DNA of 64,000 nt from Nitrospirillum iridis (GCF_014205765.1 NZ_JACIIZ010000015.1:1-64000), one strand, 5' to 3'; positions 51,821 to 61,418 are shown, numbered from the stretch's first letter. Notes: generated by a model not told the origin, from the sequence alone. Numbers and translations are program-made.

Positions 51821-54523
51821 ATGATTAAGAAATATGGCAGTTTCATTGCTCTGTGCGGTACGGCGTTGATGGGGTGGGCGGTTCCGGCCTGGGCGCAAAG
51901 CGCGCATTTCGACCTGGCGGCGCAGCCCGCCGTCCGCTCCATCCCGCTGTTCGCCCAGCAGGCCGGCATCCAGATCCTGGCCCCAACCGACCAACTGGAT
52001 GGCATCGTCACCGCGGCCCTGGCGGGTGATCTGGACCGTCACCAGGCGCTTCTCCGCCTGCTGAAGGGCACGCCCCTGGTGGTGGCCTCGGACGATGGCC
52101 ACACCGTGGTGCTGAAGCTGGCGCCCACGCCCGCCGCCGCCACCACGCCGGTGCGCAAGGCCCAGACGGCGCCGTCGGCCGCAGGTGTCCAGGTGGCCTA
52201 CGCCGATAACGACGCGCTCAGCGAGATGATCGTCACCGGCACCCGCGATCGCGGCCGCACCCAGTTCACCACCATGACGCCGGTGGACGTGCTGTCGGCC
52301 AAGGATCTGCAGGACGGCGCTTCCAACCAGCTGCTGGAAAACCTGACGCAGGTGATCCCGGGCTTCAACGTGCAGAAGCTGCCCAGCTCCGACGGGGGGC
52401 AGTTCATCCGCCCGGCGCATCTGCGCGGCCTGTCGCCGGACCAGACCCTGGTCCTGATCAACGGCAAGCGCTTCCATCGCACCGCCTACTTGGGCCAGCG
52501 GGGCGCCCAGGGCGCGGACCTGGCGCAGATCCCCGACTTCGCCATCGGCAGGGTGGAGGTGTTGCGCGATGGCGCCTCGGCCCAGTATGGGTCCGACGCC
52601 ATCGCCGGCGTCATCAATATCCAGCTGGACGACCGCCCCGGCGTCTACGGCTACATGCAGGGCTCGCAGTATTACGCCGGCGACGGCACCACCTGGAACG
52701 GCGGCTTGCGGGCAGGGACTGAGCTGGGCGACGGCGGCCATCTGGTGGCCACGGCCGAATGGTCGGACGGCACGCTGACCTCGCGCACCCACCAGCGGAC
52801 CGACGCCGCCGCCTTCCAGGCGGCCAACCCCTCGCTCAGCATCGCCAATCCGGTGCAACGCTGGGGCCGGCCGGATGAGACCAGCTACCATTACGCGGTG
52901 GACGGGCTGCTGCCGGTCGGCGCCGTGGAGCTCTATGGCTTCATGACCATCGCCACCGGCGATGGCCTGAACGACATCAACTGGCGTCTTCCCAGCGCCA
53001 CCAGCAATTCCAGCGTCTATGGGTTGGCGCCCAAGGTTTTCCCGGGCTGGGACCTGAAGTCGCTCTACCCCAACGGCTTTACTCCGCATGAGGGCATCAA
53101 ATACACCGACTACCAGGCGGCGTGGGGCGCCCGTGGCCATGTCGGCGATAACTTCGACTGGGATGCCAGCGGTTCCTACGGTGAAAATGAAAGCCGCTTT
53201 TTCCTCTACAATTCCATCAACGCGTCGCTGGGCCCCAACAGCCCGACCAACTTTTATCTCGGCACCCAGCGGCAGGATGAATTCAACCTGAACCTGGACG
53301 GGGTCTACCGCCTGGATGTCGGCGCCCTGCCAGAGCCGCTGAACATCGCCTTCGGCGCCGAGCGCCGGCTGGAGATGTATACCGTCGAGGCGGGGGACAA
53401 GGCGTCTTACGAGGTGGGGCCCGGCGCCGCCTATGGCCTGGCGTCGGGCGCCAATGGCTTCCCCGGCTTCAGCGACCAGCAGGCCGGCTCATGGTATCAG
53501 ACCAGCTACGCGGGATACCTGGACCTTGAGGCCAAACTGACCCCGGATTGGACCGTGGGGGCGGCCGGCCGGTATGAGACCTACTCCGGCTTCGGCGACA
53601 AGATGACCTACAAGGGCTCCACCCGGTATGAGATCACGCCGGACCTGGCCCTGCGCGCCTCCTACTCCACCGGTTTCCACGCGCCGACGCCGGGGCAGCT
53701 GAACTCGCTCAGCACGTCGCAGGGGCTGGACACCACCACCCTGCAACTGTTCACCAGTGGCCGCCTGTCGCCGGAAAACCCCTTGGCCGTGGCCCTGGGC
53801 GCCAAGCCCCTGCGGCCGGAGACATCGAAGAACTATAGCGTCGGGGGCGTCTGGCGCACCGATATTGGCCTGTCGGGGTCGGTCGACGCTTATCAGATCG
53901 ACATCGCCAACCGCTTCTCCAGTTCCTCCACCATCACGTTGACGGCGGCGCAAAAGGCCCTGCTGGTGGTGCAGGGCGTGGCGGGGGCGAACAACTACAC
54001 CTCCGTCTACTGGTACACCAACGACTTCGACACCCGCACCCGGGGCCTGGACGTGGTGGTCGACTACACCCGGCCGGTGTTCGAGAGCGACCGGGTGGAC
54101 CTGAAGCTGGCCTATAACCACAATCTGACCGAGGTGACCGGCGGCAGCCTCAGCGCCAGCGCCACGCAGAAGATCCTGTATGAAAAGGGCCTGCCCAAGA
54201 ACAACGTCACGGGCAGCGTCACCTACGTGAGCGATCCCTTCGAATACCAGGTTCGCGCCCGGTACTATGGCGGCTGGACCGACTCGACCGGCAATTCCAC
54301 CGGTGACATCTTCCAGACCTTCGGCGGCATCACCTTCTATGACGTGTCCGTGACCTATCACATCAATGAGAACCTGTCGGTCCGGGTGGCGGGCGAGAAC
54401 GTCTTCGACACCTATCCGGCCAAGGCCATCTACCAGGCCAGCCGCGGCATCGAATATTCGCGCAACGCGCCGTACGACACCTATGGCGGCCGCTACTATG
54501 TCCGCTTCAACGCCGCCTTTTGA
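51821..54523 (+). CDS. TonB-dependent receptor with STN signalling domain
   Basis: 900 residues; ATG 51821 after GGGGGAAAG. Signal peptide 1-25 (GWAVPAWAQ), STN domain at about 30-100 (LAAQPAVRSIPLFAQQAGIQ, LLRLLKGTPLVVA), a TonB-box-like stretch (SEMIVTGTR), plug (VDVLSAKDLQDGASNQLLEN, LRGLSPDQTLVLINGKRFHR), and a beta barrel of about 640 residues ending in aromatic F (YYVRFNAAF). It imports an unknown ligand and signals through FecR/ECF. The plug motif DGASAQYGSDAIAGVINIQL fits the peptide/carbohydrate TBDR class more than siderophores. Confidence 0.95.
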   Translation: MIKKYGSFIALCGTALMGWAVPAWAQSAHFDLAAQPAVRSIPLFAQQAGIQILAPTDQLDGIVTAALAGDLDRHQALLRLLKGTPLVVASDDGHTVVLKLAPTPAAATTPVRKAQTAPSAAGVQVAYADNDALSEMIVTGTRDRGRTQFTTMTPVDVLSAKDLQDGASNQLLENLTQVIPGFNVQKLPSSDGGQFIRPAHLRGLSPDQTLVLINGKRFHRTAYLGQRGAQGADLAQIPDFAIGRVEVLRDGASAQYGSDAIAGVINIQLDDRPGVYGYMQGSQYYAGDGTTWNGGLRAGTELGDGGHLVATAEWSDGTLTSRTHQRTDAAAFQAANPSLSIANPVQRWGRPDETSYHYAVDGLLPVGAVELYGFMTIATGDGLNDINWRLPSATSNSSVYGLAPKVFPGWDLKSLYPNGFTPHEGIKYTDYQAAWGARGHVGDNFDWDASGSYGENESRFFLYNSINASLGPNSPTNFYLGTQRQDEFNLNLDGVYRLDVGALPEPLNIAFGAERRLEMYTVEAGDKASYEVGPGAAYGLASGANGFPGFSDQQAGSWYQTSYAGYLDLEAKLTPDWTVGAAGRYETYSGFGDKMTYKGSTRYEITPDLALRASYSTGFHAPTPGQLNSLSTSQGLDTTTLQLFTSGRLSPENPLAVALGAKPLRPETSKNYSVGGVWRTDIGLSGSVDAYQIDIANRFSSSSTITLTAAQKALLVVQGVAGANNYTSVYWYTNDFDTRTRGLDVVVDYTRPVFESDRVDLKLAYNHNLTEVTGGSLSASATQKILYEKGLPKNNVTGSVTYVSDPFEYQVRARYYGGWTDSTGNSTGDIFQTFGGITFYDVSVTYHINENLSVRVAGENVFDTYPAKAIYQASRGIEYSRNAPYDTYGGRYYVRFNAAF

Positions 54524-54597
54524 TCCATGATGATTGTTCGGGGTGCGCCCCTGCGGGGGCGGCACCCTGGGAGAGCCATCCCAAGGAGTTATGGTTC

Positions 54598-55899
54598 ATG
54601 CGACGACGCACCCTGTTGCGGGCGGCCCTGGCCGGTGGCGCCAGCGGCTTGCTGGCCGGTTCCACCCTGCCGGTGGCGGCCCGGCCCGGCCCCTTGCCCA
54701 GTCCCTTGGCCCCCGGCGCCGCGCCGCCGGGTCCGGAGGACGAAGCCGGCTGGCAGGCCATCGCGGCGGCCTATCCCACCCGCCTGTCCAGCGGCGTCAT
54801 CAACCTGGAATTCGGCGCCTTCGGCCAGATGCCGTTGGCGGTGCAGGCTGCCTATGAGCGCTACACCGCCAAGGTGAACCAGGAGGGCGCCACCTTCGTG
54901 CGCCGGGATTTCGTGGGGTATTACCAGGCCCTGCGCCAGCGTATCGCCGCCATGGTTCAGGCCGATCCCGGCGAGATCGTCATCACCCGCAACGCCACCG
55001 AGTCGCTGCAGGCGGTCATCGGCGGCTATGCCCGCCTGCGGCCCGGCGACGCCGTGCTGATGAGCGACCATGACTATGACAGCGCCCGCATGGCCCTGTC
55101 GTGGCTGGAACGCCGCCGGGGCGTCACCGTCATCAGCGTCGACCTGCCATATCCCGCGACTTACCAGGGGCTGATCGACGCCTATGACCAGGCGCTGGCG
55201 GCCCATCCCAACGTCCGGCTGATGCTGCTGACCCATCTCAGCCACCGCGATGGCCTGCGCCAGCCGGTGCGGGAGATCGTGGCCCTGGCCCGCGGCCGGG
55301 GTGTGGACGTGGTGGTGGACAGCGCCCAGGCCTGGGGACAGGGGCTGGTGGACCTGCACGGCGACGGCGTGGATTTCGCCGTCTTCAACCTGCACAAATG
55401 GATCGGCGCCCCCCTGGGCGTGGGTGCGCTCTATATCGCCAAGGCCCGCATCGCCGATATCGAGCCCTTCATGGGCGAGGAACCGTCGGAGCGTGATCCC
55501 ATCCTCGGCCGGGTGCACACCGGCATGGCCAACTTCGCGGCGCAGATGGCGGCGGTGGACGCCCTGGATTTCCACAACGCCCTGGGCTCCAGCGTCTGCG
55601 GCGCCCGCCTGCGCCATTTGCGCGACCTGTGGGCCCTGCCGGCCCGGGACATGGGCAAGATCGAGGTGCTGACCCCCGATGACCCGCGCCTGTGCGCCGG
55701 CATGACGTCCTTCCGAGTGAAGGGCCAGACGACGCCGTCGGCCAACACCGCGCTGGCCGCCCAGTTGCTGGAAAAGCACGGCCTCTTCACCGTGATGCGC
55801 ACCGGTCTCGCCGGCGGCGCCTGCCTGCGCGTCACCCCCGGCTTCAGCACCACGCCGGAGGACATGGGCACGTTGGTGGAGGCGCTGAAGGCGATTTGA
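54598..55899 (+). CDS. Tat-exported class V PLP enzyme (isopenicillin-N-epimerase-like)
   Basis: 433 residues; ATG 54598 after AAGGAG. The N-terminus MRRRTLLRAALAGGASGLLA is a twin-arginine signal. The PLP fold shows ITRNATESLQAVIGGYARLR, DHDYDSARMALSWLERRRGV, LLTHLSHRDGLRQPV, VVDSAQAWGQGLVDLH and the PLP-binding Lys in FNLHKWIGAPLGVGALY. It would act on an amino acid or short peptide in the periplasm, possibly the ligand imported by the adjacent TonB receptor. Substrate is unknown. Confidence 0.88.
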   Translation: MRRRTLLRAALAGGASGLLAGSTLPVAARPGPLPSPLAPGAAPPGPEDEAGWQAIAAAYPTRLSSGVINLEFGAFGQMPLAVQAAYERYTAKVNQEGATFVRRDFVGYYQALRQRIAAMVQADPGEIVITRNATESLQAVIGGYARLRPGDAVLMSDHDYDSARMALSWLERRRGVTVISVDLPYPATYQGLIDAYDQALAAHPNVRLMLLTHLSHRDGLRQPVREIVALARGRGVDVVVDSAQAWGQGLVDLHGDGVDFAVFNLHKWIGAPLGVGALYIAKARIADIEPFMGEEPSERDPILGRVHTGMANFAAQMAAVDALDFHNALGSSVCGARLRHLRDLWALPARDMGKIEVLTPDDPRLCAGMTSFRVKGQTTPSANTALAAQLLEKHGLFTVMRTGLAGGACLRVTPGFSTTPEDMGTLVEALKAI

Positions 55900-55962
55900 G
55901 AGACTGAACGAACCCCCCGGGTCACGCACAACGGCGATGCCCCGGGGGTGGAGCGTAGCGAC

Positions 55963-56064
55963 TAGGACGCGACCGCGTCCGCCGGAGTTTTGCGGGGAGC
56001 GTCAGCGGACTGCAAGACGAGGACAAGCCAAAGGCCCGGATGGGCCTGCCGGCGCCTGAGGCGA
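55963..56064 (-). repeat. Intergenic structured repeat, copy E
   Basis: Same orientation as copy D. Stem GTTTTGCGG (55987-55995) pairs with CTGCAAGAC (56010-56018). Compared with copy D, two base pairs are exchanged on both sides (A-T to T-A, C-G to G-C) and two become G-U wobbles, so pairing is conserved while sequence is not. It lies between the converging PLP-enzyme gene and rpoH. Confidence 0.8.
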
Positions 56065-56070
56065 ACCCAA

Positions 56071-56955
56071 TCAAGCATCCACGAACAGCTCTTCCGGGCG
56101 GCCTACGTGGCGCAGCATGCTCTGGCGCAGCTTGCCCATGGCGCGGTGCTCCAACTGGCGCACCCGTTCCTTGCTGACGCCCAGGGTATGGCCCAGTTCC
56201 TCCAACGTCGCCCCGTCCTCGCGCAGGCGGCGGGCGGCGATGATGGTGCGTTCGCGCGGCGACAGGGTGTCCAGCGCCTCGCTCAGCCAGGCGGTGCGGC
56301 TGCGGGCGTCCTTCAGCCCGATGACGATCTGCTCGGGCGAGGGGCCGTCGTCGGCCAGGAAGTCCTGCCACTCGCCCCCCTCCTCGCTCAAGGGATGGTT
56401 CAGCGACTGGTCGGTGGCGGTCAGGCGGATTTCCATCGTCTCCACCTCATGCTCGCTCACGTCCAGTTCCTGCGCCACATGGCGGCGGCCTTCGAGGGAC
56501 AGGGAGGTCGCGGAGGGGTTGTTGTCGATGCGCGCGCGCAGGCGGCGCAGATTGAAGAACAGCGACTTCTGCCCCGCCGTGGTGCCGGTGCGCACGATGG
56601 ACCAGTTGCGCAGCACGAATTCCTGGATGGTGGAACGGATCCACCAGGCGGCGTAGGTGGAGAAGCGCACCTCCCGCTCCGGCTCGAAGCGGCTGGCGGC
56701 CTGCATCAGGCCCAGATTGCCCTCCTGCACCAGATCGCCCAACGGCAGGCCGTAATTGCGGAAGCGGCTGGCCACCGCGATGACCAGGCGGGTGTGGGAT
56801 GACACCAGCGCGTGCAGGGCCTTCTCATCCCGGCTCTGCTGCCAGCGACGTGCCAGGTCGAACTCATGATCGCGGCTGAGCAGCGGCGCCTTCATCGACG
56901 CCTTGATGAAGGACAAATTCGCCTTTTGGGTCTGTGGATCATCGATGTGCGCCAT
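56071..56955 (-). CDS. rpoH: RNA polymerase sigma factor RpoH (sigma-32 type)
   Basis: 294 residues; start ATG 56955-56953 preceded by GGAGGGGG on its strand, better than the ATG at 56967. Region 2: LVIAVASRFRNYGLPLGDLV, EVRFSTYAAWWIRSTIQEFV. The RpoH box QKSLFFNLRRLR is at 129-140. Region 4: LSPRERTIIAARRLREDGAT, LEELGHTLGVSKERVRQLEH. It directs heat-shock transcription. Alphaproteobacteria often have several RpoH copies; which one this is cannot be told here. Confidence 0.93.
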   Translation of the reverse strand: MAHIDDPQTQKANLSFIKASMKAPLLSRDHEFDLARRWQQSRDEKALHALVSSHTRLVIAVASRFRNYGLPLGDLVQEGNLGLMQAASRFEPEREVRFSTYAAWWIRSTIQEFVLRNWSIVRTGTTAGQKSLFFNLRRLRARIDNNPSATSLSLEGRRHVAQELDVSEHEVETMEIRLTATDQSLNHPLSEEGGEWQDFLADDGPSPEQIVIGLKDARSRTAWLSEALDTLSPRERTIIAARRLREDGATLEELGHTLGVSKERVRQLEHRAMGKLRQSMLRHVGRPEELFVDA

Positions 56956-57730
56956 GTCCCCCTCCATCTTGGCTGATCCGGCCTCGACCGCCGGCGGAAT
57001 GCCCTCAGGGACCAGCCCAAGGGTTCCACCCGTGTCGTTCCCGGAGGGGTGTCCCGGCGGCCTATTCCGCCGGGTCGGCACCCCACGTGGATTTGCGGGA
57101 TCGGTACGCCAGTAATGACCCATCCGATCACTGAAATATCGCGGGAAAAAGTCGATCACCCACAGGGCATAACCCGGACTTGCCTTAGGCTGGTCGGGAC
57201 CGTATTTGCCTATTACCACCACCAAAGGGTCTAACTTCTCTAATTTGACATAATCGGGCGGCATCAGCCGGGCTTATTCGGGGGCTATCCGCCCCGGCGG
57301 TAGTCCCTTCAGCGCCCTGGCGGAGGGGATAGTCGGGCGGCTAATCCGGTCTTTCCGGAACCGATCCGTTAACATGGGACCCGTGGCGCCGGAACGACCT
57401 GCGGGTGTTGTGTTAACAAGCGGGGGAGTGGCCGCAGGCCCCTGCCAAGGCCACTCCCCCGCTTGGCGGAAGTCCTGGGGCGGGGGGCTGGCGGTTGGTG
57501 GTGGGCGCGGGCGGACCTATCCCCGCGCTGGCCCACCGTTTACCGCCGGCCGGCCTCAGCCGCCGACACGGCCTATGTCTTCCGGCAAGGAGACGTAGGT
57601 TCACGGCGCGCCCCCCGGGGCATCTTCAGTGTGACCCCTATCTCTTTCGATAAGGGGTGGGAACGGAACCTCGGGCCGGCGAGAGAATGGGCACGACCGT
57701 TTCAACCCCCCATCAGACCACGGAGGATCG
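56956..57730. other. 775-bp gap with large inverted repeats between rpoH and the next gene
   Basis: No credible gene is seen; an in-frame extension of rpoH into 56956-57264 lacks homology and a start signal. Bases 57110-57260 are AT-richer and should hold the rpoH promoter. Two structures stand out: CTATCC ... GGATAG with GCC/GGC arms across about 57285-57335, and the 16-bp perfect stem at 57418-57464. The region may encode a structured RNA. Confidence 0.45.
57418..57464. other. Long perfect hairpin (16-bp stem)
   Basis: AAGCGGGGGAGTGGCC (57418-57433) pairs perfectly with GGCCACTCCCCCGCTT (57449-57464); inside, GCAGG pairs with the start of CCTGC. No T-run follows. It is over 150 bases from the nearest promoter-proximal gene and does not look like a simple terminator for any neighbour seen. 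Confidence 0.6.
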
Positions 57731-58126
57731 ATGTTCGGCTGGTTCAAGAGGAAGCGAAAGCCGGTACGGCTGATGCCGGAAGCCCTGTGGGTCGTCAGCA
57801 TCGAGAGCGACCTCATCCAGGTCACCGATGACAAGGGGGCCGTCAAATCGATCACCAAGGCCGAGTTGTCCGGCATCGTCATTGAGACCAATGACAGCGG
57901 GCCGGCGGGCTGCGATGTCTGGTGGCTGCTGTTCGGTGAAGAGGAGAAGATCGCCTGCTTCTATCCGCAGGGCGCCACGGGCGAAAACGCGGCACTGGAC
58001 TATTTCATGGCGCTGCCGTCGTTCAATCACGACGAAATGATCCAGGCGATGGGGTCGACATCCAACGCCGTCTTCCCGGTTTGGCGCAAGAGATCGCCGG
58101 CGCGCCCTCAGCCGCAGCGGGAGTAG
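57731..58126 (+). CDS. Uncharacterised 131-residue protein
   Basis: 131 residues from ATG 57731 (CGGAGGATCG upstream). After a basic start (MFGWFKRKRKPVRL) it has an ordered alpha/beta body: WVVSIESDLIQVTDDKG, VIETNDSGPAGCDVWWLLFG, CFYPQGATGENAALDYFMAL and FNHDEMIQAMGSTSNAVFPV. No signal peptide. I do not recognise a named family; the pattern suggests a small cytoplasmic domain protein. The last 19 bases overlap the converging nrdJ. Confidence 0.75.
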   Translation: MFGWFKRKRKPVRLMPEALWVVSIESDLIQVTDDKGAVKSITKAELSGIVIETNDSGPAGCDVWWLLFGEEEKIACFYPQGATGENAALDYFMALPSFNHDEMIQAMGSTSNAVFPVWRKRSPARPQPQRE

Positions 58127-60465
58127 CCGCAGGACAGGCAGGTGTCGCATCCCTCCTGGTGCACCAGGCTGGCCTGTCCGCAGCGGGGGCATTGGGCCGG
58201 CGGCGGGCGGGTGCCGGGGATGTCGGTGGCGGGGTCGGAAGCCTCGGCCGCGACAGGCGCCAGGCCGCTGGCGCGCAGCAGGAAGCCGGTCTCCAGCATA
58301 TGCCGCTCGATGACCTCGCCGATGGCGGCCAGCAGCGAGGGGACGTAGCGGCCCTTCATCCACTGCCCGCCGCGCGGGTCGAACACGGCCTTGAGCTCCT
58401 CGACCACGAAGGCGACGTCGCCGCCCCGGCGGAAGACGGCGGAGATCATGCGGGTCAGCGCCACGGTCCAGGCGTAGTGCTCCATGTTCTTGGAGTTGAT
58501 GAAGACCTCGAACGGCCGCCGCCGCTCCTCCAGGACGATGTCGTTGATGGTGATGTAAAGGGCGTGGTCGCTGCCGGGCCAGCGCACCTTGTAGGTCGCC
58601 CCGACCAGCGCCTCCGGCCGGTCCAGGGGCACGGCGCCGCTGGGGGAGGCCGGGGCTGCCGGGACGGGCGTGGGGGTGGAAGGCGTCGCGGGCGCCGACA
58701 GCACCGACCCGGTGATGGCGTTGGGGCGGTAGGTGGTGCAGCCCTTGCAGCCCAGATCATAGGCTTGCAGGTAGACGTCCTTGAACGACTCGAAGTCCAG
58801 CTCCGCCGGGCAATTGATGGTCTTGGAGATGGAGCTGTCGACCTCCTCCTGCGCCGCCGCCTGCATCACCAGATGGGCGCCAGGGGGCAGGGATCCCGCA
58901 TCGACGAAGCTGTCGGGCAGGGGGGAGTCGGGGCCGAAGGCTTGGCGGAAGCGGTGATAGGCGTAGTCGGCCACCCGCTCCGTCTTGCGGCTGCCGTCGG
59001 GTTGCAGCACGGCGCGGTCATATTCCCAGGTGAACACCGGCTCGATGCCCGACGAGACGTTGCCGGCCAGCAGCGAGATGGTGCCGGTGGGCGCGATGGA
59101 GGTCAGCAGGGCGTTGCGCACGCCGTGCCGTTCCACCGCCGCCCGGGTCACGTCGTCCAGGCCCCGGATCATGGGTCGGGCCAGATAGCGCTCGCGGTCA
59201 TACAAGGGGAAGGCGCCCTTCTCCGCCGCCAGGCCGGCGCTGGCGCGGTAGGCGTGGCGGCGCACCGCCCCCAGCCACTGCCGTGTCAGGTCCACCGCCC
59301 GGGAGGAGCCGTAGCGCACGCCGCACAGGATCAGGGCGTCGGCCAGGGCGGTGACGCCCAGGCCGACACGCCGCTTGGCCTGCGCCTCCTGCGCCTGCGC
59401 GGCCAAGGGGAAGCGCGACACCTCGATGGCGTTGTCCAGCATGCGCACCGCCACCGGCACCAGGCGGCCCAGCCGCTCCATGTCCAGCCGGGCCTCGGGC
59501 GTGAAGCCGTCCACCACCAGGGCCGCCAGGTTGATCGAGCCCAGCAGGCAGGCGCCGTAGGGCGGCAGCGGCTGCTCACCGCAGGGATTGGTGGCGCTGA
59601 TGACCTCCACGCCACCCAGATTGTTCTGGTCGTTGATGCGGTCGATGAAGATGACGCCGGGCTCGGCATAGTCATAGGTGGCCCGCATGATGCGGTCCCA
59701 CAGCTCGCGCGCCCGCACCGTGCGCCAGATCTTGGCGTTGAACACCAGGTCCCAGGGGCCGTCCTCGCGCACGGCGGCGATGAAGGCGTCGGTCACCAGG
59801 ACGGACAGGTTGAAATTGCGCAGCCGGCCGGGGTCGCGCTTGGCGTCGATGAAGGCCTCGATATCCGGATGGTCGCAGCGCAGCGTGGCCATCATGGCGC
59901 CCCGGCGGTTGCCGGCGCTCATGATGGTGCGGCACATGGCGTCCCACACGTCCATGAACGAGACGGGGCCCGAGGCGTCGGCCCCCACGCCCGCCACCGG
60001 CGCCCCCCGGGGGCGCAGGGTGGAGAAGTCATAGCCGATGCCCCCGCCCTGCTGCAGGGTCAGCGCCGCCTCGCGCAGATGGGCGAAGATGCCGCCCATG
60101 TCGTCCGGCACCGTGCCCATGACGAAGCAGTTGAACAGGGTGACGGCCCGGCCCGTGCCCGCCCCCGCCAGGATGCGGCCGGCGGGCAGGAAGGCGAAGT
60201 CCTTCAGCGCGTCGTGGAACTGGGGCTCCCACTGGGCGGGGTCGCGCTCGGCCTCCGCCAATGCCTTGGCCACGCGGCGCCAGGTGTCGTCCACCGTCTG
60301 ATCCAGGGCAGCACCGTCCGGTCCCTTGAAGCGGTACTTCATGTCCCAGACCTGGGCGGCGATCACGGGCCAGTCGGCCGGCACGGGCGGGGCCGCGCCT
60401 TCCACCGGGGACGCCGCCGGGGGTGCCGCCGTCTGTTCCGTCGCTTGCCCCTCACGCCCGACCAT
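58108..60465 (-). CDS. nrdJ: Adenosylcobalamin-dependent ribonucleoside-diphosphate reductase (class II)
   Basis: 785 residues; start ATG 60465-60463 with GGAGGGG upstream. Active-site regions: TLFNCFVMGTVPDDMGGIFA, GGIGYDFSTLRPRG, SATNPCGEQPLPPYGACLLG, SIAPTGTISLLAGNVSSGIE and INCPAELDFESFKDVYLQAY. A TSCPD domain (ALYITINDIVLEERRRPFEV) and a C-terminal Cys-rich ribbon (CPRCGQ, CDTCLSCGYSRCG) follow. It makes deoxyribonucleotides using B12 and needs no oxygen. A CobD-like gene lies elsewhere in the window. No cobalamin riboswitch is seen in the short upstream gap. Confidence 0.95.
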   Translation of the reverse strand: MVGREGQATEQTAAPPAASPVEGAAPPVPADWPVIAAQVWDMKYRFKGPDGAALDQTVDDTWRRVAKALAEAERDPAQWEPQFHDALKDFAFLPAGRILAGAGTGRAVTLFNCFVMGTVPDDMGGIFAHLREAALTLQQGGGIGYDFSTLRPRGAPVAGVGADASGPVSFMDVWDAMCRTIMSAGNRRGAMMATLRCDHPDIEAFIDAKRDPGRLRNFNLSVLVTDAFIAAVREDGPWDLVFNAKIWRTVRARELWDRIMRATYDYAEPGVIFIDRINDQNNLGGVEVISATNPCGEQPLPPYGACLLGSINLAALVVDGFTPEARLDMERLGRLVPVAVRMLDNAIEVSRFPLAAQAQEAQAKRRVGLGVTALADALILCGVRYGSSRAVDLTRQWLGAVRRHAYRASAGLAAEKGAFPLYDRERYLARPMIRGLDDVTRAAVERHGVRNALLTSIAPTGTISLLAGNVSSGIEPVFTWEYDRAVLQPDGSRKTERVADYAYHRFRQAFGPDSPLPDSFVDAGSLPPGAHLVMQAAAQEEVDSSISKTINCPAELDFESFKDVYLQAYDLGCKGCTTYRPNAITGSVLSAPATPSTPTPVPAAPASPSGAVPLDRPEALVGATYKVRWPGSDHALYITINDIVLEERRRPFEVFINSKNMEHYAWTVALTRMISAVFRRGGDVAFVVEELKAVFDPRGGQWMKGRYVPSLLAAIGEVIERHMLETGFLLRASGLAPVAAEASDPATDIPGTRPPPAQCPRCGQASLVHQEGCDTCLSCGYSRCG

Positions 60466-60566
60466 GCGCACCCCTCCGATCCCGGATGATAGCCGCCATG
60501 GCATCAAGGGTAGGCCGGTGGGTGGGGGCGGTCAATCGCCGCCCCGGAATCGATTTTGCGGGCGGG

Positions 60567-61418
60567 TCAGGCGGTGGCTTGGGTCTTCAGCGGCGGCGCG
60601 TTGGCCGGCCGGTCGGTGGGGGGGCCGCCGGCCGCCATCACCAGGCGGTCGGTCGCCGTCTCCAGCGCCGTCTCCAGCCGCTTCAGGGCCTCCTCCTTGG
60701 GCAGGCCGGGCGGGATGGGGGGCAGGAATTCGATGGTGATGGTGCCGGGCCGGCGCAGGAACTTGTGCCGCGGCCAGAACAGGCCGGAATTCAGCGCCAT
60801 GGGCACGATCGGCACGTTCAGGTTCTGATACAGCAGGGCGATGCCCACCTTGTAGGGCCGCCACGCGCCCACGGCGGTCCGGGTCCCCTGTGGGAAGATG
60901 ACGATGGGCCGGCCCTCGGCCACCCGTTCCCGCGCGCCGCGCAGCAGCGACTGGATGGCCGCCCCGCGCTTGCCCCGGTCCACGGCGATCATGCGGGCCT
61001 TGGAGGCGTACCAGCCCCAGATGGGGATGTAGGTCAGCTCCTTCTTCAGGACGATGGCGGGATCGTCCATCAGCAGGTGCAGCTTCATCGTCTCCCACAT
61101 CGACTGATGCTTGGCCCCCACCAGGAAGGCGCCGTGCTTGGGCATATGCTCCCGCCCCCGCACCTCGTATTTCAGGCCGATGAGGGTGCGTTCCAGGAAG
61201 ACCAGGCTGCGCATATAGCCGCGGATGCCCCAGATCATGGCCCGGTGGGGCGCCACCAAGCCCCACAGCAGGCCGACGCAGCTGATCGCCGTCCAGATGT
61301 AAAAGACGATGTTGAAGACCAGGGATCGCAGAACCAGCATCGCCCTTGACCGCTTAACCAGGGTTGATGGAGGCAGGGATAGTGTCTGCGCGCCCGCCTG
61401 TCCACCCGATTGGGACAT
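60567..61418 (-). CDS. plsC: 1-acyl-sn-glycerol-3-phosphate acyltransferase
   Basis: 283 residues. Start ATG 61418-61416 shares one base with the stop of the YdcF-like gene. A membrane segment at about 34-55 precedes the acyltransferase block: motif I H104-Q-S-M-W-E (HX4E, where HX4D is usual), motif with RMIAVDRGKRG, motif III IVIFPQGTRTAVGAWRPYK and motif IV VPIVPMALNSG. It acylates lysophosphatidic acid at the inner membrane. It is the last gene of the ftsX-YdcF-plsC set. Confidence 0.92.
   Translation of the reverse strand: MSQSGGQAGAQTLSLPPSTLVKRSRAMLVLRSLVFNIVFYIWTAISCVGLLWGLVAPHRAMIWGIRGYMRSLVFLERTLIGLKYEVRGREHMPKHGAFLVGAKHQSMWETMKLHLLMDDPAIVLKKELTYIPIWGWYASKARMIAVDRGKRGAAIQSLLRGARERVAEGRPIVIFPQGTRTAVGAWRPYKVGIALLYQNLNVPIVPMALNSGLFWPRHKFLRRPGTITIEFLPPIPPGLPKEEALKRLETALETATDRLVMAAGGPPTDRPANAPPLKTQATA

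Noticed and set aside
56956-57264. N-terminal extension of rpoH by about 100 residues
   Set aside because: RpoH homologues begin near MAHIDD; a strong ribosome binding site precedes that ATG and the extension has no similarity to sigma factors.
58081-60489. Long open frame (about 800 codons) on the plus strand opposite nrdJ
   Set aside because: It is antisense to a clear NrdJ, rich in Gly/Arg/His/Gln without domain features, as expected for high-GC shadow frames.
60466-60566. Cobalamin riboswitch upstream of nrdJ
   Set aside because: Only about 100 bases lie between plsC and nrdJ and no B12-box-like sequence was seen.
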